Shown: in pieces, positions 48,181-61,032 of the stretch
Layout: every line of letters begins with the position of its first letter
Numbering within the stretch: position 1 is the first letter of the stretch
Source: Grifola frondosa
Taxonomy: Eukaryota > Basidiomycota > Agaricomycetes > Polyporales > Grifolaceae
NCBI GenBank assembly: GCA_001683735.1
Contig: LUGG01000004.1
Span: forward strand, 620,001-684,000
Length of the DNA stretch: 64,000 bases
Direction: 5' to 3'
Position numbers and translations under genes: made by a program
Notes under the pieces: model-generated
The model's database searches: none
What the model saw: the letters and a program-made list of their open reading frames with translations, nothing else
Told to the model about the DNA's origin: nothing

Positions 48181-50844
48181 TCAAAACACCTGCAATAATA
48201 GATCCTTCGTCTGTGGACGCGGCTCGTCCGCAATGTAGCTCCCAAAAGCATTGTCAAGGTTCGCGTAAGGGTCCGCTGGAGCAGCCGGTGACTCGATGTC
48301 CTCGTCATCGCCTTCACCGTCACCTTCGCCATCCACGCCCTCCTGCGATGCACTCGTCCCCATCAAGTCTGAGCTGGAACCGTTGGAGGGCTGTGACGCC
48401 ACTTGCAGGTTGTTAGTAGCAGGGGCTGCCGAAGACGATGGCTTTCGTGGTTCCTGGGGCCTGGCCCTGGAATATTGATGGCTGCTGGCGGGAGGGCGCT
48501 GCGAGCGATTGGCACGAGTACCTGCCGGGACAGCGGATTGAGTGCAGGGCTATCAGTCAGAGCCTTGCCTGCTGCATTCCGAATGAACGTCTGAAGATCA
48601 CAAGCAAGTTAGCGGATTGTCATTCATATACGGCACACAGCATGAGAGGATGTCCGACCTCTGGATTCTTGTGGTAAATGCTCCCAAGGGTTCCTGTATG
48701 CAAAAGGAGTTGGTCCAGCGCGCCTCTGTCCATCCTGTCGGCATCTGTGGTGATCGCGGGCTTTTCGGCGAGCACAATCTCCCCCGCAACGGTGGGATTA
48801 ATCGCGAGTAGTCGCCAATACATAAATCCACGGTCCCGGAGATCAGGATTGTCGACCTCCTCGGTGGCCCACTTCAGCACTTTGTGGACCAGTGCCTTAC
48901 TCGTGTCTGATTGAGCTTTGTAGATGAATAGTTTGACCGCGGCTGATAGCAACGCCAGTTGCACCTATCATTGAGAAGATATCGAATTGTGCTGTGATAC
49001 CAACATAATACCACATACCTCCACGGGCTCATCCAAGAATGTATAGGTGAGATCGTCCATTAATTCGTCCGCATTGTCAATACGGTCTGCGAATTGGCCT
49101 ACGATCCATATCATTGCTGCTTTGGATTCGGGCTCGTCCAGGAGGTCAAGGTTCTCGCAAAGTTTCGGGATGATACCCTCGTATTTCCCGGGATACCGTC
49201 GGAAGACATCTTTGGTGACGATAACAGCCTCTTGCACGACGTATGTCACCTTGGTTTCCAGGAGCTCTAGTAATGCTTGGATGCAGGAGTCTGCTGCAGG
49301 TTCAACCTTGATCGCGAGACGCCCGATAGAGCGAACGGCTTTGCGAACAAAATCAACGTCCACTTCTGATGCATATCTGCGTCGTGAGAGTCGGGAAATG
49401 TTACGGTAAAGAATGTGTGATGAACGTACTCTTGCAGCTCAGCTAGCACTTCTCTTGCATTCTCTTCACGAGCCAGCCGGTACATAATTTCAAGCTTGGC
49501 AAGCTTGACATAGATTGGGTCATTGTACTTGCAGAAAAATACTTTCACGTCGTTCTTGAGCACGCTCGGCGCCGCTGGATTATGAGCAGAATATTTCGCA
49601 ATGCCACATATTGCACCTCCGGCCCGGAGGATAGCAATGTGACTATAAAGCTGATGAGTCGTCGGGCGTACGTCGTGGTGCACCTACGAACCTAGTGGAG
49701 GCCCCATCTTCTTGCATATATATTCCATGAGGCGCCGGTTCTCCATGTAATTCATGAGATACAGCAGAACTTTGATCGCTGTCAACACTACGGCGGAGTT
49801 GGCGTGCTGCAATTGTATGATGACACGCTCGGCCATGATTTCAGCATCTACGTGTTTCTCCGGGACATATCGCAATAGCGAATCCAGGATGTAGATTGTA
49901 CCCCATCTGGGGCAGACAATTAGTTACTGTGGGAAATAAATCGGGGATATAATATGCGTACTCCGAACTCTCACCCAACGCCGTGAGAAGCTTGTTTGCA
50001 ACTGTCAAATTCAGCTTGAAGATGACACCGTCCTGTCGATCTCCAATTTCCGACAACGCAGCACGGCATTCGCTACACAGTAGCGTTTGGATCCAGGAGC
50101 AGGTCACGCAGCATTTCTACGAAGCCGCCCTTCTCAGCTTTTCGTGGATCAGCGGTGTACAATTTCGCGACGCAAATGGCCGCGGTCTTGCGGACGTATG
50201 GGTCGCGGTCTTTGAGGCAGTGTCGGAGTGGTTCCGTGAGCGCCTCGATGACGACAGGTGTTGGGATGTAGGACATGGTACGGATGGCTAAAGCGCGAAC
50301 TAGAGGATTTCGGTCGTTGCAGTCCTGAGCATTGTCAACGATCCCAGCGGCGATAACGTGTGTTCGGATATACATACCTGGAGGAAACTGGGTATAACGA
50401 GATGAATTTGGTCCGCCTTCTGCCGGCCATAACAGATGAGGAATAGATACACCACTGCGCGAATTGTCAGGGCTCATGGTCGCCCGGGACAGAACTATCG
50501 AAGTACTGACTCTTCTTGATCTCGAGCAAGGGAGTACCTAGACACTGTACGACGTCTGTGAACAGTGCTGACACTAAAGTGCAGCGGGTCTTCGGTTATT
50601 GCATAAGTATAATCAGCGCACAGTACGCACTGTCATTGCCCATGGTAATGTTCGCAACAATCTTCTTGAGCACGGTCTTGCGCTTATTGAACTTCTTGTC
50701 CTTACTCTCGGCGCCGCGAGCTCGGCACGAAACTCCTACATTGCTCTTGAGCTCGCCGAGCACGGTACGTCGGTGGCAGGGATGACGCACCTGGATCTTA
50801 CCTCTCTGGAAGAACTTGGCATCTTGGCCTCCTTGTCCGCTCAT
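48181..50844 (-). CDS. APL2: AP-1 complex beta-adaptin
   Basis: Large subunit of the clathrin adaptor that sorts cargo between the trans-Golgi and endosomes. [18 protein letters not shown] joins EFRAELAA and then the armadillo-like trunk: [128 protein letters not shown]. An acidic hinge ([15 protein letters not shown]) and the end [18 protein letters not shown] follow; there is no appendage domain, as in yeast Apl2. Apparent one-base deletions lie at 50711-50718 and in the GGGG run at 48456-48459. AP-2 beta is less likely but cannot be excluded. The divergent NEPRO-like gene starts 208 bp away. Confidence 0.9.
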
Positions 50845-51052
50845 CTTTGCCGAGCGAGCGCCAGAATGGCTCGCAATTTGAATGACCTATGCGACAATGT
50901 CGAAATAGACAAACAGCAGCAGGGATGGAAGTCGGGTAAAGCAAGTGGTATGAACGCCAGAACTCAGGTACACATAGAAGCGCCCGTTATCCTCACTCGG
51001 CGCTATGTCGACGATCTCACTCGTGCCCATATGTGTACACTCTGACCGACAA

Positions 51053-52381
51053 ATGCCACCTCGACGACATGTCTCACAACCGTCTATATCCTGCTCGTCC
51101 AGATCGTCTCTGGACTCTTCAAATTACCCTTCCATCGACGCCGTGCTCAAGCAACTAAAAACATGCAGCCGTCGTCTTCAGACTGCACTAGCTTGCCACC
51201 GTAACGAACTCCAAGTGCTGGAGAGGCTCTACTATAAAGGCAAAAACCAGCATCGCACGGCATTGTTCTGGCAGCGCGTCGCCGAGATTCGCCGTTATGG
51301 AGACCGGGTCGAATGCATGGCTATGCAGGAGGTGGTGGAAAGTCTGCGGTTATCCTTCTGGGGCGACGCTTCCGTACGGACGTGAGTGAGCCGTCATGTC
51401 GATAATAAATGTTTAAGTTCACTTCTTGGATGTGTAGCTCCAAGATTCTGAAGGGATCTTGGACGCATTACCCAGATGCGAAACCTATGACCTTCGTACT
51501 AGAGAGGTGTTCTGCTTGTTGTGTATTGGTAGACAAGGTGCCGGCTGCTCTATAGCATCTCTGTCTACATCTAAATTAAGCTCTCCTCAGATGCGCGAAC
51601 GCCTTCTCCAAGCATATCAGTGAGTACAAGCGTCATGAAGCCTCCGCTGAAGTTGACCTCGCTCTTAGGACTTTCAGCTTGGCCATTCAAAATGGCGCAT
51701 TTGCTCAGTTGATCCTAACGTTAATTGCCATTACCTCGCGAATGGATATGCTTTTGACCGAAGTTAGAGCGACACTTGACATCACATGGAGCGCATGTTA
51801 TGGAGCATTGCAAACATTACACGCAAGTAGTGATTCTCCTTCAATGTCCTGTCGGGATGACTACATTTCACCGATTCTCTATGGACAGCCATCGCAGGTC
51901 CGGTTGGTCAAACCTTTGACAGAAAGGGAATTCGAAGATATTTCATCACCAAATTCAACCTTTGTCGAACCTATTAAACAAGTTCCCTCGGCTGAAGGCA
52001 TCATAGACGAAGATCTAGGCAGCTCCTTGGATCGCCCAAAAATTGCTGAAGGCATGACTCGCGTATCTTTGTTACCCACCGAGGAGTCTTCGACATTTGG
52101 CGCAAACGTAAGTTCACAAAGTGAGGCGGCCTTAGTGTTCGAGCCTACAAAGATAATTTGTACGTTATTCCCTGATTCCTTAAATTCCTTCTTGACTAGA
52201 TTCTCGCACAGCTTCATTGCCTGCTGCTGTGAAGATACCAGAGTCGCTCCCAGTATCGAGGGAGTCGACCGTTACTATCACCAAACGGAGAAAGACTGAA
52301 GGCGATTCTACTGGGCCCAAACAGCCACTGAAGAAGAAGAAAAAGAAGAAAGACGAGATTGACGATATATTTGGTTTTTGA
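51053..52381 (+). CDS. NEPRO-like nucleolar protein (DUF4477)
   Basis: The start MPPRRHVSQPSISCS leads to the conserved N-terminal domain: DAVLKQLKTCSRRLQTALAC, HRNELQVLERLYYKGKNQHR, ALFWQRVAEIRRYGDRVECM. This block matches the N-terminal domain of nucleolus and neural progenitor proteins, linked to rRNA processing and RNase MRP in relatives. A helical middle part (ALRTFSLAIQNGAFAQLILT) and a variable Ser-rich region follow. The end is a Lys-rich tract (KKKKKKKDEIDDIFGF), with the DEIDDIFG box common at the ends of nucleolar RNase P/MRP factors. Three or four introns are present. Length is about 390 residues. Confidence 0.7.
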
Positions 52382-52629
52382 CCGGGAGCCGCAGCCTCTT
52401 CGGCTTATATGCATCGCGTTCGCGAGCTGCCATTCTCTGTGTAGGTAACCCTTGTCTATAATTATTATAACGAGGTGCATCTACAGGATTTCTAGGCCGT
52501 GAATTCCACCCAATAAATCTCCATTACGTCGAGCGCATCTAATGCGTCCGGAATTCTATAACATACGGCTCACTTCATTGAAGATCTGCGGGGGGTGTTT
52601 GTACACAACCAACACCCCTTTTCACGAGT

Positions 52630-54354
52630 TCAGTGGAACTTGGGACGGATAGGGCCGCTGGCACCGAACCAGGTTCCTTTGACCTAAAAAAACCTGTTTC
52701 AGAACATGTGCAATTTCCATGATACGATATAACTCTCACCATGGACTGCCAGTATATCCAGGGGAAGAAGTCCTTTTTGAGATGGTAGAACGCCAAGCGT
52801 GGGGTGGTCTGGTCGCCAAAGAAGCGGGAGAAGGTCTCCTTTGGCACCCCATCGTACTTGAATTCCGCAAGCATCAATTGGCCATAACCAGTCAACAACT
52901 ACAACGAACCACTGAAATGAGCTTGCACACTCGAGCGCAATATCACGATACGCACCGGACAACTCGTGTAGCCGTCGTACTTGGCCTCCGAGATCTTCCC
53001 GGTGTCCACAACAGAGAACAGGTTCTCGGTGAGCACGGGGGCCTGCGCAGTGACCGCTGCGGCGGTCTTGCTGGTCGGCAGGTTCGAGCAGTCGCCCAAC
53101 GCCCACACGTTCCCAAACTCGGGGTTTGTGTGCCGCAGAGTGTACTTATCCACGGGGATCCACCCCGCGGCATCCGCGATCGGCGCGCCCTTCATGGCCT
53201 CCAGCGGACCCATCGGTGGCGACACGTGCAGCAGCGTGTAGTCTACGTCAACCGTCGTACTGTCTGCCTTCTTGAACGTCGCCTTCGCGTTCGCGGAGTC
53301 GACGCTCACCAGGTTGTGCTGGAACTCCGCGCTGACACCGCGCTCGATGCGCAGCTGGTTCAACGCATCTGAGTACTTCTTCACGCTGAACATCGACGGC
53401 ATGCCTGTGTAAAAGTCTACCGAGATGGTGTCCCCACGCCCCGTCTTGCGGAACTGGTCCCAAGCCATCCACATGATTTTTTGCGGCGCTGTGGGCGGGG
53501 GCGGTGCATCAGTGTGCGCGGAATTTTGACGACGACCTAGCTACGTACCTCCAGCGCACTTGAGCACGCCCGCAGGCTGCGTGAAAATGGCCTTGCCCGA
53601 GCGCAGGGCGTCGATGTCGTGCCAGACCTTGTCGCAAGTGTCATACGAGTAAATCGACGACACACCCGAGGACGGGTCCGCGAGTGCCTTTTGGAGCCCG
53701 GGGATGGCGGACCAGTTGGTCTGCAGGCCCGTGGCGACGACGAGGGACTCGTACGCGATGGTGCGCCCGGAGGTGGTGGTGACGGACGAGGACGTGGGCG
53801 AGAACGACTTGACATTCTCAGGGATGTGCGCAAGGTGGGATGGGATGAGGGACGCGAGCGGCCGGCGTGTGTCAGTCTTCTGCTTGAGGCCGGCACCGAC
53901 GAGGGTCCTAGAAACGGACGATGACAGAAACAGAAGCAGACGTACGTCCGTGAGCCATGCTCTCGTGCACTCCTATTTCCAAGAACTCACCATCCGGGCT
54001 AGTAGACATAGACGTTAGCATGGAACACGCACAGCACACAGGAGTCGGGAGGAGCTCACCTGATAGTAATGGTACTCCGCAGCATCTAAGATACCGATGT
54101 CACCCTCGTTCAATGGCTTTCCAGCAGCCTCGAACCTGTAGTAGATCTGGTTCGCCACCGACAAACCGCCCGAGCCTGAAGACGACGTAGATCAGCATCT
54201 GTTGACGCGGGCTGATTGATGCAACGGAAGACACACCTGCACCAATGACCAATACCTTGAATTTGTCTCTACTTGCGGCGGTGCTTGCCCATCTAGCAGC
54301 AGAGGATGGGACTGATCTCCTGATGAGGGTCCTTGTCGCGAGCATAGCGGACAT
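52630..54354 (-). CDS. SQR: Mitochondrial sulfide:quinone oxidoreductase
   Basis: An FAD enzyme of the inner mitochondrial membrane that oxidises sulfide and passes electrons to ubiquinone. The N terminus (MLATRTLIRRSVPSSAARWA) is a mitochondrial presequence. The FAD motif is KVLVIGAGSGGLSVANQ. EYHYYQPGWTLVGAGLKQK is family-specific. The catalytic cysteines are visible in VLKCAGAPQKIMWMAW and in GDCSNLPTSKTAAAVTAQ. The C-terminal part has LTGYGQLMLAEFKYDG, FFPWIYWQSMVKGTWFG and ends RPKFH. About six introns are used. The chain reads without frame errors. The same family includes S. pombe Hmt2. Confidence 0.93.
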
Positions 54355-55184
54355 GTCTAAAAGCCGGGTATTGGGGTCGGCGGAGTGGTATCTCTGAACG
54401 AGAAAATTGCAGCTGAGGAAGCTCGAAAAGTGATTATATGTGGTGGTTAATTCGGAATTGTGGCTGGGCTATACCGAGACCACGCGAAAAGTTATGCGTC
54501 ATTCCTTCCTCATCGTTCCGCACGACGTGCGCGAGATGGCGACTTCAACACACCCGCTGGACTCGTCGAACGACACGGCGCAAGGACAACTGCAACGTAC
54601 GGTTACAAGCTACTCTACATTGCGCATTATGGTTTCCTGAACGATCTCGAACGGTTATCTAAGCTGTCGCACTCACTGAGCTGCCATCGAAACCGCATCA
54701 TATCCTGGGCGCTGCTCATCTCGACGGTCTCGGGCAGTCTTTTTGGGGTTTCTGACTGGCAGCTTGGTGGACCTGTCGCAGTCTTGATATCCTTCTGTCA
54801 TTCTCCGGGCTCGATTCTGCAGGCTCCCTAGTACTCTCGACGTCCTTCACACCGGATGCGTGCAGTGGGAGGTAATCGCTGGGAGAGGAACGGACCGTTC
54901 TCGACGTGACTGCGTGCTCTCCGTCTTGACATCTGCCATACCTGTCTGATAAAATTGAGGACCGGTGAGACGCATGTGCTTGCAGCATCCGGTACGACAG
55001 TGTACTGACTCGTTGTCCCACCTTATCTTCGTTCGTTTCAGCAGCCCAGGTGGTTCAGTCTCCTCAGTTTCTCGTTCTCGTTCACCAGCTGCGCTGTGTT
55101 ACCTTCTTTACCATCAGGACTAATCGACGCATAAGCTTCGACATTTTCAGTAAATTTATTTCCAATTTCAGTAGCCAGAGTGTT
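54355..55184. promoter_or_regulatory. Divergent intergenic region SQR / Mso1-like gene
   Basis: This 830-bp gap lies between two divergent starts. It has short open frames on both strands, none with a recognisable protein. It should hold both promoters and leaders. Confidence 0.4.
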
Positions 55185-56454
55185 ATGTCACGACCCACCG
55201 CCCGTGTGGGCTTACCGTCCAGCCCCTCCTCCTTGCGCTCCCGCTCCTACACTGCGGGACAGACAAGGCAAGATATCCTCTCGCGCCCGAACAACACTGT
55301 CAGCGAGCAGCCCCAGCGTGGTAGACCTCCTCCCTCCCCGTCGCCTCGCCTCCCCACACCACAGCTCCGCCCGCAGCGCTCCCTCGGTAACCTCTCTACA
55401 AACGCCTCCGCGCAATATGGACGCTCGCGCTCTGTCGATCGCAGGGCAGAGCCCCTTCCACCGATGCCCTCTCTTCCACCGCTACCGGAGGCGCGGCGGT
55501 TTGGCGTAGCTCCACGGAGAGTCGATGCGTACGCAGATAGCGCTGACGACCCTTCGCAGTATGACGCATTTCGCAGGGGCTCGGACGCGTCCGTCGCGTC
55601 GTCGTCATCGATGTCGTCCGGTGCATCCTCGTTGCGTGCGCATTCAAAGTCGTCTTCTAGCGTTGCGTCCTCTCTCACGAGTTTGGAGGAGGATTCGAGC
55701 GATACTGTTAAGGCGGATGATGATACGGGCTCAGACGTCTCGGAGAAAGTGCCTGCCGGATTTGGCTCGTCGTTGTGGAGCCGTGTCGCTGTGGTTGCGA
55801 GCAATCTCACAGTGAATGTTAGCAAGGCGTGGGCGACCAACGTAGCCACCTTCTCCGGTGAAGGTGATTAAATTTAGTATATATTGATGCCGTGATATCT
55901 GACGGATTATTTTAGAGACCCCGCCTGGCCAGGAATCGCGCCTAACTCGGGCGATGAAAGCCTACCACATTGAGAAGGCCCGCGATCCCGCCGACCTTCC
56001 CGAGTGGTTATTTGAGGAACGCGAACGTGGAGTGACGGGACGCTTCCGGTCTGCAGACAAGAGTGCTTCTAATGCCGCCGAAATGCGTGTAGAACGCAAT
56101 GCCAATATACCTCAGCCGACGATGAATACCAGGCGAGACGTCTCTGAAGTTGTACAGTCCACGTATGGTCGGAGCGTCGGAGATACATACTTGTCTGGGG
56201 GAGAGTCTCGTCCTTCGAAGCCGACCGACCGATTGCGGGAGTTGCGAGAGATTAAGCGTAGCGCGACGAAGGTGCACTTCACCGACCAGGTGGGGCCCAG
56301 ACGCGCTGCCGAGAATCGTGCCAACCCCGGGAATAACGAGTTGCCTCCTCGGAGGACTCCCGCGGCGATTGAGGTCAACGTAAATGTGAACACAGGGAGG
56401 CAGATATCTGGTCGAGTTGGGTTGCCGTCAAGCATCAAGCCTCAGCGAGGATGA
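55185..56454 (+). CDS. Mso1-like Sec1-binding protein (probable)
   Basis: The start MSRPTARVGLPSSPSS begins a Ser/Pro/Arg-rich disordered region. The conserved core spans the single intron (about 55866-55915): SSLWSRVAVVASNLTVNVSK, AWATNVATFSGE, then ETPPGQESRLTRAMKAYHIE and KARDPADLPEWLFEERERG. This resembles the Sec1-binding domain of Mso1, which acts with Sec1 and Sec4 in exocytosis; I give it from pattern memory, so treat it as likely rather than certain. The rest (RELREIKRSATKVHF) is disordered and ends GLPSSIKPQRG, echoing the VGLPSS of the N terminus. Length is about 410 residues. Confidence 0.6.
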
Positions 56455-57679
56455 AGTTTTGAAGAGTTTTGCTTATTATATTTAGATAGGCTCTCCACCG
56501 CTTATGACAAATTGTTGGTCTAATTTTGTTGTGGTTCCTAGACGGTCCCTACACCTGCTTAGTTTTGAAGAGCATCTTCTTGTATTTACTTAAGTTGTGC
56601 CTCTTGATACGCGCTCTTTCTACCGCTGATTTGTTTGGCTGATCGAGTAGTGTATGATGGTTGTATACAGCGACATGCTGTACGGACCAATTCATTGGTC
56701 GGGTGATTGCACAACACATCGAATATTGGTATACCCCGGAACACCCGAGGGATGACATCCGTCGTCGTCTGCGACGCGAGATTTGGAGCAAAGTGACCAT
56801 GGCGTATCAAATCATGATTAGACGGATACATGACATCTACACTGCACTGTGCAGATTGTGCATGGACGTTTCATCCAGTGCTCAGCCCTAGTGCCATCGA
56901 AGTCCTTTGGGCATGCACGATGATCCACGGCTGGCAGTTGCAGGTGGAGTCCACATGCATACGTAGATGAGAATACTGATTCAGGAAGCACATATGGGAG
57001 GATGGAAAAGTTGGCATATTCGGAGTTGTGATAGCAGCAGTCGCGAAGGATATATTCGGGGCGGGTGTATATAACGCAACGCCTCGAAAGTAGGCTGGTG
57101 ATTGGCTGGGCAGGGGGTGGCTGGAAGACGGGGAGTTGGCCGTGTATATTTTGTGGAGGATTCCCAGGGTACGAACAAATATAGCCGGGGACGGGGAATG
57201 CGATTGGAGGGGAGAGAACAGACGAGATTGATTGGGCGTGGTAGAAAATGATGTACAAAGATTCGTGGTCCCAGTTGCCCCAAGATGCCCGGCTATGCTA
57301 CTCGGTGATCCTTGATCAGTCGCCATGGAGTCTCATAGAATCCTTCAATCTCCGCATGACAGAGTCCCAATATAAGCCCCGTTCTATGTTCTCTCTTCCT
57401 CCAACCTTTTCGTTCTCCCCCTCCTTTCGTTGTTGTTCCTCTCATCTTAGTCGAGTAGATTTCGACTTTCCCTCTTTCTTTCGTTCTTCGAGGTGAGTTG
57501 CACATACATGTCGTATAGGTCCCGTATTGTCCACCTGCTCACCTGTAATGTCCTACAGATCACCCTCTTTGATAGAGTTACCAACTGCAGTTCCTCTAGG
57601 AGGCCTTTTTAGCGTTTAGTTCGCCGCTGTCCGACGACTCCCACACCTCAACGGTTTTATAGCTCTTCAATTTTCTACA
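56455..57679. promoter_or_regulatory. Long promoter and leader of the cupredoxin gene
   Basis: This 1.2-kb gap contains a TATA element (TATAAG at 57371-57376), a dense CT tract (57385-57480) and a likely leader intron at 57493-57558 with GTGAGT donor and CTACAG acceptor. A minus-strand open frame at 56871-57326 is Pro/Ser-rich without homology signs; I do not call it. Confidence 0.5.
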
Positions 57680-59116
57680 ATGCGTGGCCTTTCAACTTTC
57701 TTTGGTGCTGCTGCCATCCTTGCGGGTTACGCGTCTGCTCTGCCCAGGCCAGATAGCGCGTATGCCTCCGCTACCGCCTCTGCTTATGGTTCTATGGCGA
57801 CGTCGTCCGCGGACAACTCGGGGAGTATGATGACAGATTCCAGCTCCTCGAGCGCCGTGTCTAGCTCCAGTATGGATTCTTCCAACATGAGCACGGACTC
57901 TTCTGCAAACATGAGCACAGACTCTTCTGCGTACTTGAGCACGAGCACCGACTCTGCGCTCATGAGCATGAGCACAGACGCTGCTACCTCGACCTCCACC
58001 TCGTACTCTTCTTCCCAGACGTACGGTTCAGGCAGCTCCAACTGGAGTGGCTCGGAATATAACAGCTGTGTGCAGCGTGAGTGCAATTATGCCGCCTGTT
58101 TGAATAATTTCCTCACCGTAATTTTTAGAATGCATTGCTTCCTATGGCTCGCCTGCTGGCAGCTGGACCCCCTCTACCACCGACTCTGGCAGCGCCGGCA
58201 GCTCTGGCACCGGCTCCACCATCACCGTCATTGTTGCGCCCACCCAGGGTGTCCTCCGCTACGTTCCCTTCGCCGTCAATGCGTCGGTCGGCGATACGGT
58301 CAAGTTCATGTGGGGCGCCAACAACCACACCGTGACCAAGTCATCCCAGCTTGAGCTGTGCAACAAAACCTTGGACCAGCCGTTCGCGTCGGGCGAGCAG
58401 AACAAGGACTTCGTCTTCGAGCAGGTTGTCAACAACACCAACACGACCTTCTTCTACTGCGGCACTCCCACTCATTGGTGCGTCAAAGCAGTATCCGTGT
58501 TTTCTGTGATTTAACTGATTTACTTGGTACAGCCAAAAGGGCATGTTCGGTATGATCAACCCGCCCAACGCGGCCGGATCTCCCATGTCCATCGCTCAGA
58601 TGATGCCCGCTTCGGTCGCAAACGACTCTAACATGGCTGCGATGATGGCATACACCGACAACATGACCGCCGGAAACGAGGCCGCCACGAACTGGGGCCA
58701 GAACATCGATCTCTCCCAGCTCCCCGAGTGGTCGCACGCCTCCGTTATGGAGAACGTCATGTACGTGCTCGATTTCCCGTCTGACCTTGAATGCGAGGCT
58801 GATTTGCCCTATTTGCAGGTATGCCCGTGCATTCTTCGGTGCGAACCCCGAGGTTCTTCAGGCCGACGGCACGATCAACATGAACCAGAACGCGCCGCTG
58901 GCTCTCCCGCACGACGTTTCCTCCGTGCTTAACACCGACGCCACCCCCTCTGCCGCGACGACCACCCCGAGCGGCTCCTCGTCATCAGCATCAGCTGCTT
59001 CTACCTCCGCGTCGACGACAGCGTCTGCGAACACCAAGAATGGCGCGGGCAGGAACGCCGCGTCGAGCGCGCTGCTCGCCTTTGCTGCGATCGCCGCGAC
59101 CTTCCTTGCTCTGTAA
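57680..59116 (+). CDS. GPI-anchored blue-copper (cupredoxin) cell-surface protein
   Basis: The start MRGLSTFFGAAAILAGYASA is a signal peptide. A long Ser/Thr/Met-rich stretch with repeats of MSTDSSA follows (residues about 45-120). The cupredoxin domain has TITVIVAPTQGVLRYVPFAV, SVGDTVKFMWGANNHTVTKS with the first copper His, and FFYCGTPTHCQKGMFGMI holding Cys, His and Met of a type 1 copper site plus the second Cys for the disulfide. The spacing matches phytocyanins. After WSHASVMENVMYARAFFGAN a Ser/Ala-rich tail ends in a hydrophobic GPI signal (SALLAFAAIAATFLAL). Introns lie near 58075-58130, 58476-58532 and 58760-58818. Such extracellular serine-rich proteins are common in fungi; the role is unknown. 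Confidence 0.88.
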
Positions 59117-59524
59117 ACGGACAATACCATACGCGCGTGTGACACTTCGGACACTGTAGTTGACCTCCGCATGGACATTGTTAGAATGCTGTGATACCGT
59201 TTTTTGTGTTTGTTCCCGGACTCTTTCTGTTCGCTACTATCCCCCTGTTCTGCTGTTGGTTTCGTGATCTTTTCTACAACCCTTTACTTTACTACTCTCG
59301 CATGCGAGGAAAAGGTACCCCACATGGTTTTTAGGGCAGTCTCTGTTCTTAATGGATCAGGTTCGACGCCCCCACGAGGTTGTGTGAATGAACTGGCGGC
59401 AAAGTTGAATGCTTTTCGCTGAGTGGAATAATCTGACGTCAAAATGCAATATTGTAGATGCCAGGGAAAAATGTTTTTAGACTGCTTGCTATTGATTCAA
59501 CAAGTGCTGGCAATAACAACGGTA
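59117..59524. other. Convergent intergenic region
   Basis: This 408-bp region lies between two facing gene ends. It is T-rich on the plus strand right after the cupredoxin stop. Nothing else is recognised. Confidence 0.4.
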
Positions 59525-60368
59525 TCAGAGGCGGACGGCATATAAGAATCCGTCATAACCCTTCTCGCCCACGGTCCCGATGGTCGTCGCATCTACTTCC
59601 TTGTCAGTCTTGAGGTGTTCCAACAACCTGCGTACGCCCTCGACATTGTCGTCCGACTCGGTCGGAATCGCGACGCGTCCGTCGCGCACCACATTGTCCA
59701 CGATCTGCACACGCACGTTGTCAGCAAATCGATAATGGCTTTCAGCAACACCGAGAAAACGGTGCATACAATGACACCGCCCCTCTTGACGAGGCGCTTA
59801 GCCTCGAGAAAGTACGTCAGATTGCCTGGTTTGTCGGCGTCAATGAAGACGAAGTCGAAGGTGTCTTCCGGAAGGCACGTAAGCGTGTCCGCGGCGGGCC
59901 CGACCATGATCTTCACCTTCGATGCCAGTCCGGCATATTCGAGATTGCTTTGTGCGACCTTGCGACGCGAATGTGAGCTTCTTTTCCTATAGCGTAGTAG
60001 TAAGATGGATCGCACGCACCGCCGCGTGCTTCTCCGATAGCTCAGCGGTGATCAGCTTCCCGTTCGCAGGAAGCGCACGCGCTAGCCAGATCGTAGAGTA
60101 GCTGTGCAAAAGGGTCGTGTTTAGTTTGTGCGGATCGCTATATGAAAATCGCTCACCCCCCCAGCGTCCCGACCTCCAGAATCTTCTTCGCGCCGATAGA
60201 GCGCGCCAGGAGGTTGAGAAACTTGCCTTGCGCGGTGCTGACCGCGATGGCTGGTAGGCCGTTTTCGTCACTGTTCTTGCGTGCATGCTCCAGCGCGTCG
60301 TCCGAGGGTATCAGGAAGGAATTGTGGTACGCATCACAGCGCTCCCATATCTCTTGTTGCTCAGCCAT
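59525..60368 (-). CDS. Class I SAM-dependent O-methyltransferase
   Basis: The enzyme belongs to the caffeoyl-CoA / catechol-like O-methyltransferases and methylates hydroxyl groups with SAM, using a divalent metal. MAEQQEIWERCDAYHNSFL starts the chain. The SAM motif is GAKKILEVGTLGG followed across an intron by YSTIWLARALPANGKLITAE. VGPAADTLTCLPEDTFDFVF leads to FIDADKPGNLTYFLEAKRLV, which holds the metal-binding Asp. VDNVVRDGRVAIP and GEKGYDGFLYAVRL finish it. Three introns are needed (about 60080-60160, 59970-60015 and 59707-59780). Length is about 225 residues. Confidence 0.88.
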
Positions 60369-61032
60369 TGCGGGGAATGATGTTCCGGATCAAGGTGGGG
60401 GTAGAAATTTGGCCCAAACTGCGGGAATCACACACACACACGAGTTCTTTAAGAAGACCTCCTATTATCATAGCTGAAAGGGTACGCACCTGATTCTATG
60501 CGTTAGGGGAGTCAAATAGATACTTTTTATATCAATTTTAGCAGGATACCGGCAGAACTGGTGACGAACTGGGGCATCTACTAGCGCAACATGATGATAC
60601 GCAATGCTGCGGTGATGTAGGGGATTGAACACAATTAGTGACACTGGCACAATCACCATTTAGTCCTCGAGACGAAATTTTGAAACGATGGATCGAGGCT
60701 GAGGCGGCCGATTCTAGGTGAAATGGACAGGAGATCAACCAGCTTCATACTCAGGGGAGTGTCCGAAAATCGCTAATATAATATGGCGAGACATGTATAC
60801 CATGGGCACGATGTCTGTAACGGCGAGCTCGAGCAATGAGACGTCCGAGACGTCGCCAAAGTCGACGAGCGTCGAGCGGACCCGAAGGTTGATACGTCAT
60901 GTGACCGAATACGATCGGCTTACATACTTGTTTATATCCACGTCTCCGTGGGAAACGACGCGAACAACGAACTCCTTCAACCATCACCTTCGCGCTCGTC
61001 GTGCCGCACGGCCACCACGCGTCCTGTCCATT
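60369..61032. promoter_or_regulatory. Divergent intergenic region OMT / Src1 gene
   Basis: This 664-bp stretch between divergent starts should carry both promoters. A CA repeat lies at about 60430-60441. No supported coding sequence is seen; the open frame reaching upstream from the Src1 start lacks family similarity. Confidence 0.4.

Noticed and set aside
56871..57326. 151-residue minus-strand protein
   Set aside because: It is Pro/Ser/Thr-rich with no start context, introns or domain. It lies in the promoter of the cupredoxin gene.
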